A DNA stretch of 49,373 nucleotides from Truepera sp. bin119 (GCA_002239005.1 MPNL01000023.1:1-49373), one strand, 5' to 3'; counted from the stretch's first letter, positions 1 through 8,256 are shown. Translations and numbers: made by a program. Notes: generated by a model from the sequence alone, not told the origin.

Positions 1-98
1 ACCGGATAAGGCGAACTGGTTGTTGTATTAGGCGGAAACCCGACTTACGGGCTTCCAGCTAATGTCTCCTAAAGGATAGTATAGGGCTACGCGTCTAA

Positions 99-442
99 GG
101 GGTCAAGCCCCTAACCGCTCATTCCGTCCGGGAATGGCTCGATGCTGCTGGCATTGAAGACGGCCCCCTCTTCCGATCGATCGCCCAGGGCGACCGGATA
201 AGCACAACTGCGCTCACCCCCCGTAGCGTAAGGCATATCATCAAGGCCAGAGCAGAGGCTGCCGGACTCGAGGGTCGAGTCTCAGGTCACTCACTCCACC
301 CGGTCCTTGGCTGCTCGAGGGGCCACGGTGATCGAGATTCAGCAGGCGAGCAGGTGGTGGTCGTTGGCAATGCCGGGGCATTATGCCCGAGTGGAGTTGG
401 CCGGTTAGGGGTGCGGTGGCGCGGTTGCTCTATCGGAAGTGA
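99..442 (+). pseudogene. Tyrosine recombinase (phage integrase family), C-terminal remnant
   Basis: Reading from about 102, the frame gives a typical catalytic-domain segment of a tyrosine site-specific recombinase: VREWLDAAGIEDGPLFR, then TPRSVRHIIKARAEAAGL and SGHSL, the start of the H-x-x-R box. Just after SGHSL the frame shifts; the next frame gives SLAARGATVIEIQQASRWW and MPGHYARVELA, which carries the expected active-site Tyr. A second shift leads to RGAVARLLYRK and a stop at 440-442. The family normally has about 300-400 residues, so only the C-terminal third remains, with at least two frameshifts and the box Arg lost. A stop at 96-98 closes the frame upstream. The recombinase should be inactive and marks an old integration event. 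The family call rests on motif recognition. Confidence 0.8.
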
Positions 443-664
443 TGGGCCGGGACCTCGGCTGGCTCTTCTGAGCGCGGTGTGATGCCACAGCCATGATTAT
501 GAACTGGGCCGACCGCTGGGGGACAGTCCGACAAGTTTGTGTGGTGGAGGAACACAGTGTTGACTGTGACCACCCATAAGGAGGCGCGGATCTTGCTTTG
601 GTCGATCGGTATGACTATACAAGTGTTAGGAGTTGCGCGCGAGGGTGGGCATCGTGCGACCCTG

Positions 665-691
665 AGTGTACGCTGCTACTAGCAGTACACT
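665..691. promoter_or_regulatory. Inverted repeat just upstream of bioY (possible operator)
   Basis: AGTGTAC at 665-671 and GTACACT at 685-691 form 7-bp inverted arms. Between them TGCTACTAGCA is palindromic apart from its centre. The repeat ends 7 bp before the bioY Shine-Dalgarno sequence (AGGGAGG, 698-704), where a repressor would block initiation. Biotin transporter genes are often controlled by BirA, BioR or BioQ, but this site does not look like a consensus I know for any of them. An operator role is inferred from position only. Confidence 0.4.
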
Positions 692-709
692 TGCCTTAGG
701 GAGGTCTTC

Positions 710-1291
710 ATGATTAGTCGAGTTCCGTCTGGACCGCTGGTAAACCGCCTCGTCTCTATCCAGAACGTGCCCGCCCGCACTCTGATCCAGGTAGGTTCGG
801 GTGTCCTCTTCCTGGCCCTGCTGGCCCAGGTCCGCATTGAGATCGGGCCGGTTCCGATCACTGGCCAGACTCTTGGGGTGCTACTTATCGGTGCCGGATA
901 CGGCCTCTCCCTCGGCACCCTCACGATCGCCAGCTACCTGATCGTCGGCGGCCTGGGACTCGGAGTGTTCGCTGGTGGGGAGTCGGGGTGGTCCTACATG
1001 GCCGGGCCGACCGGGGGGTATCTGGTCGGCTTCCTGATCGCAGCTGCTGTCATCGGCTACTTGGCCCAGCGGGGTTGGGATCGCCGGGTCTTCGCCACAG
1101 CGCTGATCATGCTCGTTGGTAATGTGCTGATCTACGTACCGGGCCTGCTCTGGCTCTCCCGGGTCGCGCCCGATTGGCCCACCACCCTCCAGTGGGGGCT
1201 CACCCCGTTCATCCCGGGAGACATCCTCAAGCTTCTCATCGCGGCTGGGCTGCTGCCGACCGTCTGGCGGCTGCTGGAGAGGCGCCACTAG
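710..1291 (+). CDS. bioY: BioY, biotin-binding S component of an ECF transporter
   Basis: This 193-residue integral membrane protein is the substrate-capture subunit for biotin in an energy-coupling-factor transporter; some BioY proteins also work alone. Family signatures are VPITGQTLGVLL near residue 50, GPTGGYLVGF near 105 and PFIPGDILKLLIAA near 170, with about six hydrophobic segments between them. Length is normal for the family. The ATG at 710 follows AGGGAGG with good spacing. No EcfA or EcfT gene lies next to it, so it either acts alone or shares a module encoded elsewhere. An inverted repeat at 665-691 lies directly upstream and may be the biotin-responsive operator. The next gene, a methyltransferase, starts about 97 bp downstream and could be co-transcribed. 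Confidence 0.93.
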   Translation: MISRVPSGPLVNRLVSIQNVPARTLIQVGSGVLFLALLAQVRIEIGPVPITGQTLGVLLIGAGYGLSLGTLTIASYLIVGGLGLGVFAGGESGWSYMAGPTGGYLVGFLIAAAVIGYLAQRGWDRRVFATALIMLVGNVLIYVPGLLWLSRVAPDWPTTLQWGLTPFIPGDILKLLIAAGLLPTVWRLLERRH

Positions 1292-1387
1292 CCCAAGCCG
1301 GAGTTGGCAGCCGGACCCTGGGGGTCTAGCCTGATCTCGTTTGAACTCCCTACTCACCCCTCGAGTCGCGCTGCCAGAGGACTTAAG

Positions 1388-2185
1388 ATGAGCGCCGCCG
1401 ATTGCATTCACCGCAAGGTCCAGGACCAGTTCGGCAAGACTGCATCCGGGTACCTGAGTAGTCTGGACCACGCCAAGGGAGAGGATCTAAAGGCCATGGT
1501 CCACCTTGCTGGCGACCTCCAGGGGCGAACTGTCCTCGACATCGCCACCGGTGGGGGTCACACCGCGCTCGCGTTCGCCAGGGCCGGCGCCATGGTTACC
1601 GCCACCGATCTCACCCCCGAGATGATCGAGGCCGCACGCGCCTTCGCGAAGGAGGAGGGCGTTAGAGGGGTGACCTTCCTGCCGGCAGCCGCTGAGGAAC
1701 TTCCCTTCGAAGATAACAGCTTCGATATCGTCAGTTGCTGGATCGCCCCTCATCACTTTGCCGATCCCAGGGCGTTCGTCTGGGAGGCTGCCCGGGTGCT
1801 CGTCCCCGGTGGCCTGATTCTGATCGTGGACAATGTTGCCCCCGAGGACCCCGGGTTGAACAGGGCCATGAACCAGATCGAGCGAGAGCGCGATCCGAGT
1901 CACGTCGAGGCCTACACCGTCCGCCGCTGGGTTAACTGGCTTGCCGATGCCGGCTTCGACCTCGACCACGTCGAACGCTTCAGGCGCGATAAGGACTTTC
2001 GCAGTTGGATCGAGCGTGCCCACACCCCAACTGAGATCGGCGAGATGATCGAGCGCTGCGTGCTGGGCCTCCCGCCACGGGTCCGCCACTACCTGAACGT
2101 GGTTGAAGAGGGAGGGAAACTCGTGTCGCTGGCGCACGAGGCAGCGTTGATTATGGCCGTGCTGGTGATTGCCCGGAACGACTAG
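1388..2185 (+). CDS. Class I SAM-dependent methyltransferase (UbiE/YcgJ-like)
   Basis: A 265-residue class I methyltransferase. Motif I (VLDIATGGGHTALAFA) lies near residue 43 and binds S-adenosylmethionine; an acidic residue follows at the end of the next strand (ATDLTPEMI); motif IV-like FDIVSCWIAPHHF and post-motif VLVPGGLILIVDN follow in normal order. Substrate is not predictable; relatives act on quinones, small molecules or proteins. The ATG at 1388 was chosen because AGAGG sits 7 bp upstream and homology begins at residue 8 or so; an in-frame ATG at 1304 would add 28 residues of unlike composition. It follows bioY on the same strand. The C-terminal half is less typical and probably carries substrate specificity. 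Confidence 0.85.
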   Translation: MSAADCIHRKVQDQFGKTASGYLSSLDHAKGEDLKAMVHLAGDLQGRTVLDIATGGGHTALAFARAGAMVTATDLTPEMIEAARAFAKEEGVRGVTFLPAAAEELPFEDNSFDIVSCWIAPHHFADPRAFVWEAARVLVPGGLILIVDNVAPEDPGLNRAMNQIERERDPSHVEAYTVRRWVNWLADAGFDLDHVERFRRDKDFRSWIERAHTPTEIGEMIERCVLGLPPRVRHYLNVVEEGGKLVSLAHEAALIMAVLVIARND

Positions 2186-2226
2186 TCCGGTCGGCTCGGG
2201 CGTGGCGAGTGGAGGAGATTAAGAAA

Positions 2227-2253
2227 GCGCCCCCCGACCTGTTCGGGGGGCGC
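2227..2253 (-). terminator. Rho-independent terminator, read on the minus strand
   Basis: GCGCCCCCCGA (2227-2237) and TCGGGGGGCGC (2243-2253) form an 11-bp perfect stem with a 5-nt loop. On the minus strand the stem is followed by TTTCTTAATC, a U-rich tail; on the plus strand it is followed by CGGTTAC, with no U run. The terminator therefore fits a transcript coming from the right, such as the element at 2259-2588, though it may also slow transcription leaving the methyltransferase gene. Confidence 0.6.
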
Positions 2254-2258
2254 CGGTT

Positions 2259-2588
2259 ACCCGCCTCTTCTTGAGGGAAGCGGAAATCCCCGCATTAATG
2301 AGGAGGCGTACTCCGGTTACCCTCGACGGGCACCTCCACTGGTCATTTCACATCTATTAATATGGACCACCTCCTTTCCGTGGTAGCGACAGTGTAAGGT
2401 ATCTAGCGCCGGAAATCTAGAGGTCTTCTTAAGTGGACCTCCTACAAAAGCAGAAGTTCAACGCCTAGGCCATGTCCTATCAGAAGGCTCAAAGACCTGT
2501 CGCCAGAGGCGTTGGCATTAAAGAGGTTTGTGCGAATGCAGGCTGGTATAACCGACTCTCGCCACTCCGATTACAAGAAGAGGCGGGT
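2259..2588 (-). ncRNA. Candidate structured non-coding RNA or short inverted-repeat element
   Basis: No convincing ORF fills this 330-bp stretch, yet it is highly structured. Its two ends are perfect 15-bp inverted repeats: ACCCGCCTCTTCTTG at 2259-2273 and its complement at 2574-2588. Inside lie further helices: 2280-2293 (GCGG/CCGC), 2302-2306 with 2333-2337 (GGAGG/CCTCC), 2366-2370 with 2380-2384 (ACCAC/GTGGT), 2420-2425 with 2436-2441 (GAGGTC/GACCTC), and a longer-range pair 2459-2465 with 2508-2514 (CAACGCC/GGCGTTG). On the minus strand, end pairing followed at once by a strong terminator is the usual layout of a free small RNA. I could not match it to RNase P RNA, tmRNA, SRP RNA or 6S RNA. 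A non-autonomous transposon is the alternative, but I see no target duplication. Confidence 0.45.
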
Positions 2589-2694
2589 GGAGAGAGGGGG
2601 GTCAAAGTAGCAGCCCCGGCCCCAGAGAGTCCGACCTTAGCTCGGGTATAGCTCTGCTTGCTTTTGGATCGGTCCTGCCCAGGTATTTATGGGA

Positions 2695-2700
2695 TATACT
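2695..2700 (+). promoter_or_regulatory. Possible -10 box (TATACT) for the Fe-S oxidoreductase gene
   Basis: TATACT matches a bacterial -10 hexamer and lies 112 bp before the GTG start at 2813. No clear -35 box stands 16-18 bp upstream, so the call is weak. If real, the transcript would have a leader of about 105 nt. Confidence 0.25.
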
Positions 2701-2812
2701 CTAGCTTCTCCAGCGAGAACCCGTTGCTCCCTCGGTGGGGGCTGACATAGACTCGGGGCACACCTTGGTTCCAGCCCGGGGAGGGCTGGCGTGACCCTGG
2801 AGGGTTGACCGT

Positions 2813-4900
2813 GTGCTGACCGTTGTCGAAAAGGTTCTGTTCTTCATCCTCACCCTGATCTCTGTCCACTTCGCGACCCTCGGATTCTCCCGCATCGTCC
2901 AGATCGTCGCGCGCGGCGGGAATGGGTACTACCCCCGCCTCGATCACCTGCCCGCCCGAGTGGGTGAGGCCGTCTGGCGGACGCTGACGCAACGCACCGT
3001 ATTCAGGGATCGGTCCTGGGTAAGCTTCTTCCACGCCTTCATCTTTTACGGCTTCAGCTTCTACCTGCTGGTCAATCTCTTTGATGGCCTCCAGGGCTAC
3101 CTGTCAGCCGATTGGCAGGGGCATCTCGACTTCGGTCTGTTGGGCAACCTCTATCGTCTTGGAGCCGACCTGTTCACGGTGCTGATCCTGGTCGGTGTGG
3201 CCTATATGCTGATTCGTCGCTTCATAGTGGGTGACCGGCGCTTGGAGCACAACGAGTTGACGCTTCTGCACGAGGCTGTTGCGGCAGGGGGCGTCCGCCG
3301 CGACAGCCTCGTCGTTGGTGCGTTCATCCTGCTCCATGTCGGCTTCCGGTTGGTGGGGGAGGGTTTCTTGCTGGCTGCGGGGGGTCACACCGACGCTTGG
3401 CAGCCGTTCGCCAGCGCCCTGGCTCGGATGGTAGGCTTCGGCGAGGGCAGGATCATAGGTTGGCACGTCGGCTGGTGGGGGGCGCTGGGTTTGATTCTCG
3501 CCTTCCTGCCGTACTTCCCGCGCTCGAAGCATATCCACCTGCTGGTGGCGCCCATGAACTTCGTACTCGAACCGCGCCTGGAAGGGAAGCGGGTATCGAC
3601 CGGTGCGCTCGAGCCACTCGATTTCGAAGACGACTCCGCAGAGCAGTTCGGTGTCTCCAGGCTTGAGCACCTGCGCTGGCCTCAACTCCTCGACCCCTAC
3701 GCCTGCATTCAGTGCAACCGCTGCAGCGATGTCTGCCCTGCCAACCAGACCGGCAAGGCGCTTAGCCCAGCAGCGATCGAGATTAACAAGCGCTACGAGC
3801 TTACCTTGGTCGGCGACCTGCTTGCCTCCGAGGTGAAGACTCCCCGCGAAGTCGGCGAGTTCGTCCTCTCACCGGAGGCGTTGTGGGCCTGCACCACCTG
3901 TGGCGCCTGCATGGAGGTCTGTCCGGTCGGTTGCGAGCAGATGATCGACATTGTTGACATCCGCCGCGACCGGGTGATGATGCAGGGCGAGTTCCCGGCC
4001 GGACTACAGAGCGCGTTTCGGGGCCTGGAGCGCACCGGTAACCCTTGGGGACTGGGTCAGGATAGGCGGATGGACTGGGCTGACGGCCTGGATGTCCCCA
4101 CCGTCGAGGAGAAGCCTGATTTCGAGGTGCTGTTCTGGGTCGGCTGTGCCGGCAGCTACAGCCCGGCTGGGCAGGCGACGACGCGCGCTATGGTGCGCAT
4201 CCTTGAGCAGGCCGGGGTCGACTACGCGGTGCTCGGTAGGGGTGAGAGGTGCACCGGCGATCCCGCCCGCCGGGCCGGCAACGAATACCTCTACCACCAA
4301 CTCGCTAGCGAGAACGTGGGGGTGCTCGACGAGGCCCTGATCGGTGACCCCGCCAAGAGGAGACGGGTGGTGACCACCTGCCCCCACTGTTTCAACGCCC
4401 TACTCAACGACTACCCTCAGCTCGGTGGCAACTACGAGGTGGTTCACCACAGTACGTTTATCGACCAGCTAATGCGCGAGGGGAGGCTGCCGACCTCAAG
4501 CTCGTCTCGGTCCCTGACCTACCACGATCCCTGCTACCTGGGCCGACATAACGGCGTGTACGACGCCCCCCGGCGACTGCTTCGGGGGGCCTCGGGGGGC
4601 CTCACCGAGATGCCACGAAACCGAGCTGGCAGCTTCTGTTGTGGCGCCGGCGGCGCGCAGTTTTGGAAAGAGGAGGAGCCGGGCGAGATGCGGGTCTCAG
4701 AGAACCGCTACCAGGAGGCACGTGAGACCGGTGCCGAGGTGGTCGCCGCCGGCTGCCCCTTCTGCAAGATGATGCTCTCCTCGTCTGGGGGCGCTGAGGA
4801 GGGAGGGGGCCCCGAGGTGCTCGACATAGCTCAGATCGTCGCTGCCGAGCTTGATGCCGTGCCGGTGAAGCCCTCGGAGACCGACCGGCCTCCTAGCTGA
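2813..4900 (+). CDS. Membrane-bound Fe-S oxidoreductase, heterodisulfide-reductase-like (fused NarI/HdrE-like and HdrD-like parts)
   Basis: This 695-residue protein joins a membrane part to an electron-transfer part. Residues 1-250 contain about five or six hydrophobic segments like the b-type cytochrome subunit of nitrate reductase or HdrE. Two 4Fe-4S motifs follow: CIQCNRCSDVCP near residue 298 and CTTCGACMEVCP near 360. The C-terminal half has two CCG-type cysteine domains, beginning WVGCAGSYSP near 442 and with FCCGAGG near 608, as in HdrD and GlpC. Family knowledge suggests electron flow between menaquinone and a cytoplasmic partner, in bacteria often an acyl-CoA dehydrogenase/ETF chain. 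The GTG start has GGAGGG about 10 bp upstream. It stands alone, so the partner is not evident here. The fused layout is common in Deinococcota, Actinobacteria and Chloroflexi. Confidence 0.87.
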   Translation: MLTVVEKVLFFILTLISVHFATLGFSRIVQIVARGGNGYYPRLDHLPARVGEAVWRTLTQRTVFRDRSWVSFFHAFIFYGFSFYLLVNLFDGLQGYLSADWQGHLDFGLLGNLYRLGADLFTVLILVGVAYMLIRRFIVGDRRLEHNELTLLHEAVAAGGVRRDSLVVGAFILLHVGFRLVGEGFLLAAGGHTDAWQPFASALARMVGFGEGRIIGWHVGWWGALGLILAFLPYFPRSKHIHLLVAPMNFVLEPRLEGKRVSTGALEPLDFEDDSAEQFGVSRLEHLRWPQLLDPYACIQCNRCSDVCPANQTGKALSPAAIEINKRYELTLVGDLLASEVKTPREVGEFVLSPEALWACTTCGACMEVCPVGCEQMIDIVDIRRDRVMMQGEFPAGLQSAFRGLERTGNPWGLGQDRRMDWADGLDVPTVEEKPDFEVLFWVGCAGSYSPAGQATTRAMVRILEQAGVDYAVLGRGERCTGDPARRAGNEYLYHQLASENVGVLDEALIGDPAKRRRVVTTCPHCFNALLNDYPQLGGNYEVVHHSTFIDQLMREGRLPTSSSSRSLTYHDPCYLGRHNGVYDAPRRLLRGASGGLTEMPRNRAGSFCCGAGGAQFWKEEEPGEMRVSENRYQEARETGAEVVAAGCPFCKMMLSSSGGAEEGGGPEVLDIAQIVAAELDAVPVKPSETDRPPS

Positions 4901-5256
4901 ACTCAACCTCGCAGGATGGAAGTGCGGGGACGCCGCTGGGCGGCTCCCATGAATTTTTGTAGGTTGCAAGAGACCCTCCGGAGTGTGTTTGCAGATCGCC
5001 TCTGCCCTCTTAAGACCCTTGAGATCGGATGGATTGTTGCGGAACGAAGGCTTGGCTCCCGATCTTCGCTCGAACGGCATGAGCGCCTTTAGATGGCTGT
5101 TGGTACCAATTACGGTCTTGAACTCCTCTCGTCCATCATGTTTCCCGGCCGTGGTCGAGGGAGCTGCGAGAAGTTATCCCCATCACTCAGCGCCCCGGGG
5201 GACAAAAGGACGGTCGTGTTACTTCAGGTGTCCGGGGGGGATCCTATACTGGCAGC
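4901..5256. other. Intergenic stretch without a recognisable gene
   Basis: Open frames here are short and composition-driven, with no domain I recognise. The only supported element is the -10 box at 5245-5250 serving the following gene. No terminator with a clear U-tract is seen after the oxidoreductase. Confidence 0.5.
5245..5250 (+). promoter_or_regulatory. -10 box of a leaderless promoter for the Sco gene
   Basis: TATACT ends 6 nt before the GTG start codon at 5257 (spacer GGCAGC). Transcription would start at or beside the first base of the codon, leaving no room for a ribosome-binding site, and none is present. This is the leaderless arrangement known to be frequent in Deinococcus. A -35 box is not evident. 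Confidence 0.65.
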
Positions 5257-5853
5257 GTGAAGCGAACCTGGCTCTACGCACTTACCGCCGCCGGGTTGAT
5301 CGCCGCTGGAACCGCCGCTTTCAGTCTGGGGCGGATCCTGTCACCTAGGCCCGAGTTCTACGGCACCGAGTTGCAGAATCCTCCCGAACTCGGCGCCATC
5401 ATCCTCCAAAACGTCAACCGGGGTCAGGTCACGCTAGCTGACTTCGAAGCCCCTATGCTCCTCGTCTTCTTCGGCTACACCCGCTGCCCAGATGTTTGCC
5501 CCCTCACCCTGGCCAGGGTGGCGAAAGTCTACCGCGATCTGGGCGAACCTGAAGAGGTCCAGTTGGTCATGGTGACTGTCGATCCGGCTCGCGACACGCC
5601 TGCGGTAGTTCAGGACTACGCCAGCTCCTTTCACCCCGACTTCCTGGGGCTGAGCGGCGACCAAAGCGAGATCGCCGCCGCCGCCCGGACATTCTTCGTC
5701 GGCTACCAGCAGGCTGCAGACAATCTGTTCAGACACACCGACATGATCGCCGTCCTCGACGCTCGGCGACTCATGCGCTACGTCTACGGCCAGGACAGGA
5801 TCGTAAGGCTCGCTCAAGATATCCCCGCACTGCTGGCGCAGCGCGGTTTCTAG
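5257..5853 (+). CDS. SCO1/SenC family copper chaperone for cytochrome c oxidase
   Basis: A 198-residue exported thioredoxin-fold protein. Residues 5-25 form a signal anchor (LYALTAAGLIAAGTAAFSLG). The copper-binding motif CPDVC places Cys77 and Cys81 in the usual position, and the conserved His160 lies in FRHTDMIAVLD, completing the three Cu ligands. Family knowledge says Sco proteins deliver copper to the CuA site of cytochrome oxidase or keep its cysteines reduced at the outer face of the membrane. The GTG start is fixed by the TATACT box 6 nt upstream. It is a single-gene unit; the next gene is convergent and ends only 10 bp away. No oxidase subunit genes are nearby. Confidence 0.92.
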   Translation: MKRTWLYALTAAGLIAAGTAAFSLGRILSPRPEFYGTELQNPPELGAIILQNVNRGQVTLADFEAPMLLVFFGYTRCPDVCPLTLARVAKVYRDLGEPEEVQLVMVTVDPARDTPAVVQDYASSFHPDFLGLSGDQSEIAAAARTFFVGYQQAADNLFRHTDMIAVLDARRLMRYVYGQDRIVRLAQDIPALLAQRGF

Positions 5854-5863
5854 ACCTTACATC

Positions 5864-6631
5864 CTAGCTGTAGCCCAGCGACGCCAGGTAGGCGTAGCTC
5901 CGGGCTGCAGTGCGGGCCGGGTCGGTTGGGGTGTCGTGTTCCACTATGAACCATTCAGCCCCAGCCTTGATCGCGGCCGGGAGCAGGGTGTCCCAATCGA
6001 GCGTCCCGTACCCGACATCGGCCCAGCCATCTTCCTCGAGATTCTCCCCCGCGGGCGCGAGATCCTTAACGTGGACGCGGGGGCAGCGGCCCTGATGACG
6101 AGCCAGCAGTTCAAGCGGGTCGCGGCCGCCCCGCACCACCCAGGCGAGGTCGAGTTCCAATTCCAGCAGGCCGGGCGGGGCCGCCTCTAGGAGCAGATCG
6201 AGCGCCGTCACCTCCCCAAACAGGTCCATCTCGGAGTCGTGGTTGTGGTAGGCGAGCCTCAGGCCTCTGGCGCGGCAGACCTGGCCTAGGGCGGCTAGGC
6301 GCCGCCCTAGGGCCTGCCAGCTCTCGGGGCTGTCGCCGTGGAACTCCTCGGGCAGACTGGGGACGATCAGCACCGGCGAGCCCACCGTCCCGTAGAAGGA
6401 GGTTATGCCGTCGGGGTCGGCCTCGAGGCTGGCTAGCGCGACATGGCTCGACACAGCTCTCAGGCCGTGCTCTGCTAGCCGGTCGCGCAGCGCCTCGGCT
6501 TCGAGGCCGAGGCCATGAAGGAGTTCGACGCCGTCGAAGCCGGCCTCAGCGGCGCAGGCAAGATGCGCCTCGGGACCTCCCGGAAGGTGGCGTAGGGTGT
6601 AGAGTTGCAATGCAGTACGGGGGGGCGTCAT
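5864..6631 (-). CDS. Sugar phosphate isomerase/epimerase, xylose-isomerase-like TIM barrel
   Basis: A 255-residue AP-endonuclease-2/xylose-isomerase-like TIM barrel. It begins with LQLYTLR, typical of the IolE/YcjR group, followed by AAEAGFDGVELL, then LAYHNHDSEM, LELDLAWVVRGG and VHVKDLAP, which supply the usual His, Glu and Asp metal ligands, and ends near WFIVEHDTP. Length is normal. Such enzymes isomerise or epimerise sugars, inositols or keto-sugars, or split sugar derivatives; the substrate cannot be read from sequence. Its ATG overlaps the stop of the Gfo/Idh gene by 4 bp, so the two are translationally coupled and probably act in the same sugar pathway. Confidence 0.85.
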   Translation of the reverse strand: MTPPRTALQLYTLRHLPGGPEAHLACAAEAGFDGVELLHGLGLEAEALRDRLAEHGLRAVSSHVALASLEADPDGITSFYGTVGSPVLIVPSLPEEFHGDSPESWQALGRRLAALGQVCRARGLRLAYHNHDSEMDLFGEVTALDLLLEAAPPGLLELELDLAWVVRGGRDPLELLARHQGRCPRVHVKDLAPAGENLEEDGWADVGYGTLDWDTLLPAAIKAGAEWFIVEHDTPTDPARTAARSYAYLASLGYS

Positions 6632-7731
6632 CCGAATGATTCCTCCAGGGGACCGGCTGCCAGCGGGCGAGGTCTTTCAGGGCGAGTCGAAGGGACTAGG
6701 GCGGTTGCCGACTCGGCCGACGCGAGGGCTAACTCCATCAGCTCGAGGACGTGGAGGGCGAGGTCGCTACTGGCTCGTGGTGGTGCGCCGACCGACTGTG
6801 CCCGGATCAGTTCGGCCAGCCCTAGGCCGCGAGACTGCTCGGTGTAGGGGTTGATCAGTTCGAGGTCCTCCCATTCGTCGTCCCGCCCCCGGCGGATCCG
6901 GGCCGGGCCTCCGAACCCGTTCGGGTCCGGCACGTCCAGGGTGCCCTCCGTTCCGTAGATCTCGATCCTGGGCAGGTCGCTCGTCTGCACATCGAAGCTG
7001 GTGACCAGGGTGCTGATCGCCCCACCCTCGTGCTCGAGGCTCGTTGTGATGTGGGTTGGGGTATTCACCGGGATGACCTCGCCGCTAGCAGCGACCCGCT
7101 CGACCCGGCCAGCGCCGGCGAAGGCACCGACTCGGCGTACTCCACCGACTAGGTGGACTAAGGCTGTGAGGTAGTAGGGTCCCATGTCGAATAGCGGCCC
7201 CGCTCCGGGCTGAAAGAAGAAATAGGGGTTCGGATGCCAGCTCTCTGGACCTGAACTCATGAAGAAGGCGGTCGCAGCCAGGGGACGGCCGATCAGCCCT
7301 TTATCGATGGCGGATCGGCAGGTCTGCAGCCCGGCGCCGAGGAAGGTATCGGGCGCGCAGCCTAGGGGAAGCCCGAGCGATCGAGCTCGTTCGAGTAGGC
7401 ACTTCCCGTCCCTCATGCTGATCGCCAGGGGCTTCTCGCTGTAGACGCCCTTGCCAGCTTCGAGGGCCGCCAGGCTCACCTCGAAGTGGGCGGCAGGGGT
7501 CGTCAGGTTCAGGATCAGGTCGATGTCGGGATTCGCGAGCAGCAACTCGACCGAGACAGATTCGATACCGAACTCCCGGGCACGGGCATCGGCCCGGTCC
7601 CTCTCCAGATCTGCCACCGCCTGAAAGGCCAGTTCGGGGAAGAGCTTCCCAGCCCTCAGGTAGGTAGAACTGATGTCACCCGCTCCGATCACGCCGATCC
7701 GGCTGCTCGGTCCTCCGCTTAGCCCGGTCAT
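6628..7731 (-). CDS. Gfo/Idh/MocA family NAD(P)-dependent oxidoreductase
   Basis: From the ATG at 7731 this is a 367-residue member of the family that oxidises or reduces sugar and polyol hydroxyls. The Rossmann motif GVIGAGDIS lies near residue 12; the signature EKPLA (SEKPLAISMRDG) near 100 carries the conserved Lys; the C-terminal domain holds FFQPGAGPLFDMGPYYL with the catalytic-region Asp. Length from this start is typical. The same frame runs open upstream to an ATG at 8256 that has a much stronger Shine-Dalgarno (AAGGAGG), so the true start is uncertain; I prefer 7731 because family homology starts there. It shares a 4-bp overlap with the downstream isomerase gene, indicating a two-gene sugar operon. 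Confidence 0.85.
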   Translation of the reverse strand: MTGLSGGPSSRIGVIGAGDISSTYLRAGKLFPELAFQAVADLERDRADARAREFGIESVSVELLLANPDIDLILNLTTPAAHFEVSLAALEAGKGVYSEKPLAISMRDGKCLLERARSLGLPLGCAPDTFLGAGLQTCRSAIDKGLIGRPLAATAFFMSSGPESWHPNPYFFFQPGAGPLFDMGPYYLTALVHLVGGVRRVGAFAGAGRVERVAASGEVIPVNTPTHITTSLEHEGGAISTLVTSFDVQTSDLPRIEIYGTEGTLDVPDPNGFGGPARIRRGRDDEWEDLELINPYTEQSRGLGLAELIRAQSVGAPPRASSDLALHVLELMELALASAESATALVPSTRPERPRPLAAGPLEESFG

Positions 7732-8256
7732 GTGGCGAGCACCTGCTCGGTCGTGGTCACGAGCCTCGCTGTCGCCCACCCCCGGTGTGAGGGCTGGTCG
7801 GGGTTCCAGGTCAGGGGGGGTTCGATAGATCTCCCTGTCCCCAGATCTCCCTGTCCCCATCGCGGTCCCGGGTTGGCGTGCCACGCCGATCCCGTCCCGC
7901 CCCCTCCGTCCGACTATCCTTATAGAGGGACCGACCGCGGCTCTGGTTCGCTCGAGCGCCCCCTGGAACACTTGGGGTAGGTGGTAATTGAGTTGCCGGG
8001 CGACAGCGGGCATAGGCGACTTGGTCAGGGTGGTGGTGGCGTCGGTCATATACCTGCCCGACTTGGAGATTTTGTCCAGCTTCACGGTCCCATCGTCGAC
8101 GCTGAGGGGAGTGGCCGCTGGGGAGTCGGACGTCTCCGACTCGGTGGAGACCACCTCGAGTTCGGCTGTGCCCAGGTCTGACCGAAGCGTCTCCAGGGTC
8201 TCGTGGACGACGCGGTCCCCGGGGATCTCCCGATCTTTCGCTCTACCTGTCGACAT
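7732..8256 (-). other. In-frame 175-codon extension upstream of the Gfo/Idh gene, probably decayed coding DNA
   Basis: The frame opens at ATG 8256, directly behind the strong ribosome-binding site AAGGAGGGTGC, and runs without a stop into the Gfo/Idh gene. The predicted 175 residues resemble no domain I know and turn into low-complexity, Arg/Pro/Gly-rich sequence near the junction. A 16-bp tandem duplication (AGATCTCCCTGTCCCC, 7827-7842 and 7843-7858) lies inside; 16 is not a multiple of 3, so it would have shifted any ancestral frame. The simplest reading is a once separate small gene that kept its start signals, decayed, and now reads through into its neighbour. Confidence 0.45.

Noticed and set aside
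881-1471. A 196-codon minus-strand ORF opposite bioY
   Set aside because: It is the shadow of bioY and the start of the methyltransferase; no ribosome-binding site and no domain.
2363-2379. GGACCACCTCCTTTCC resembling the 3' end of 16S rRNA
   Set aside because: The sequence before it does not match the conserved 16S helix 45 region, so it is a chance match to the anti-Shine-Dalgarno.
4983-5348. A 121-codon plus-strand ORF overlapping the Sco start
   Set aside because: No ribosome-binding site or domain; it runs out of frame into the Sco gene, whose own promoter and start are clear.
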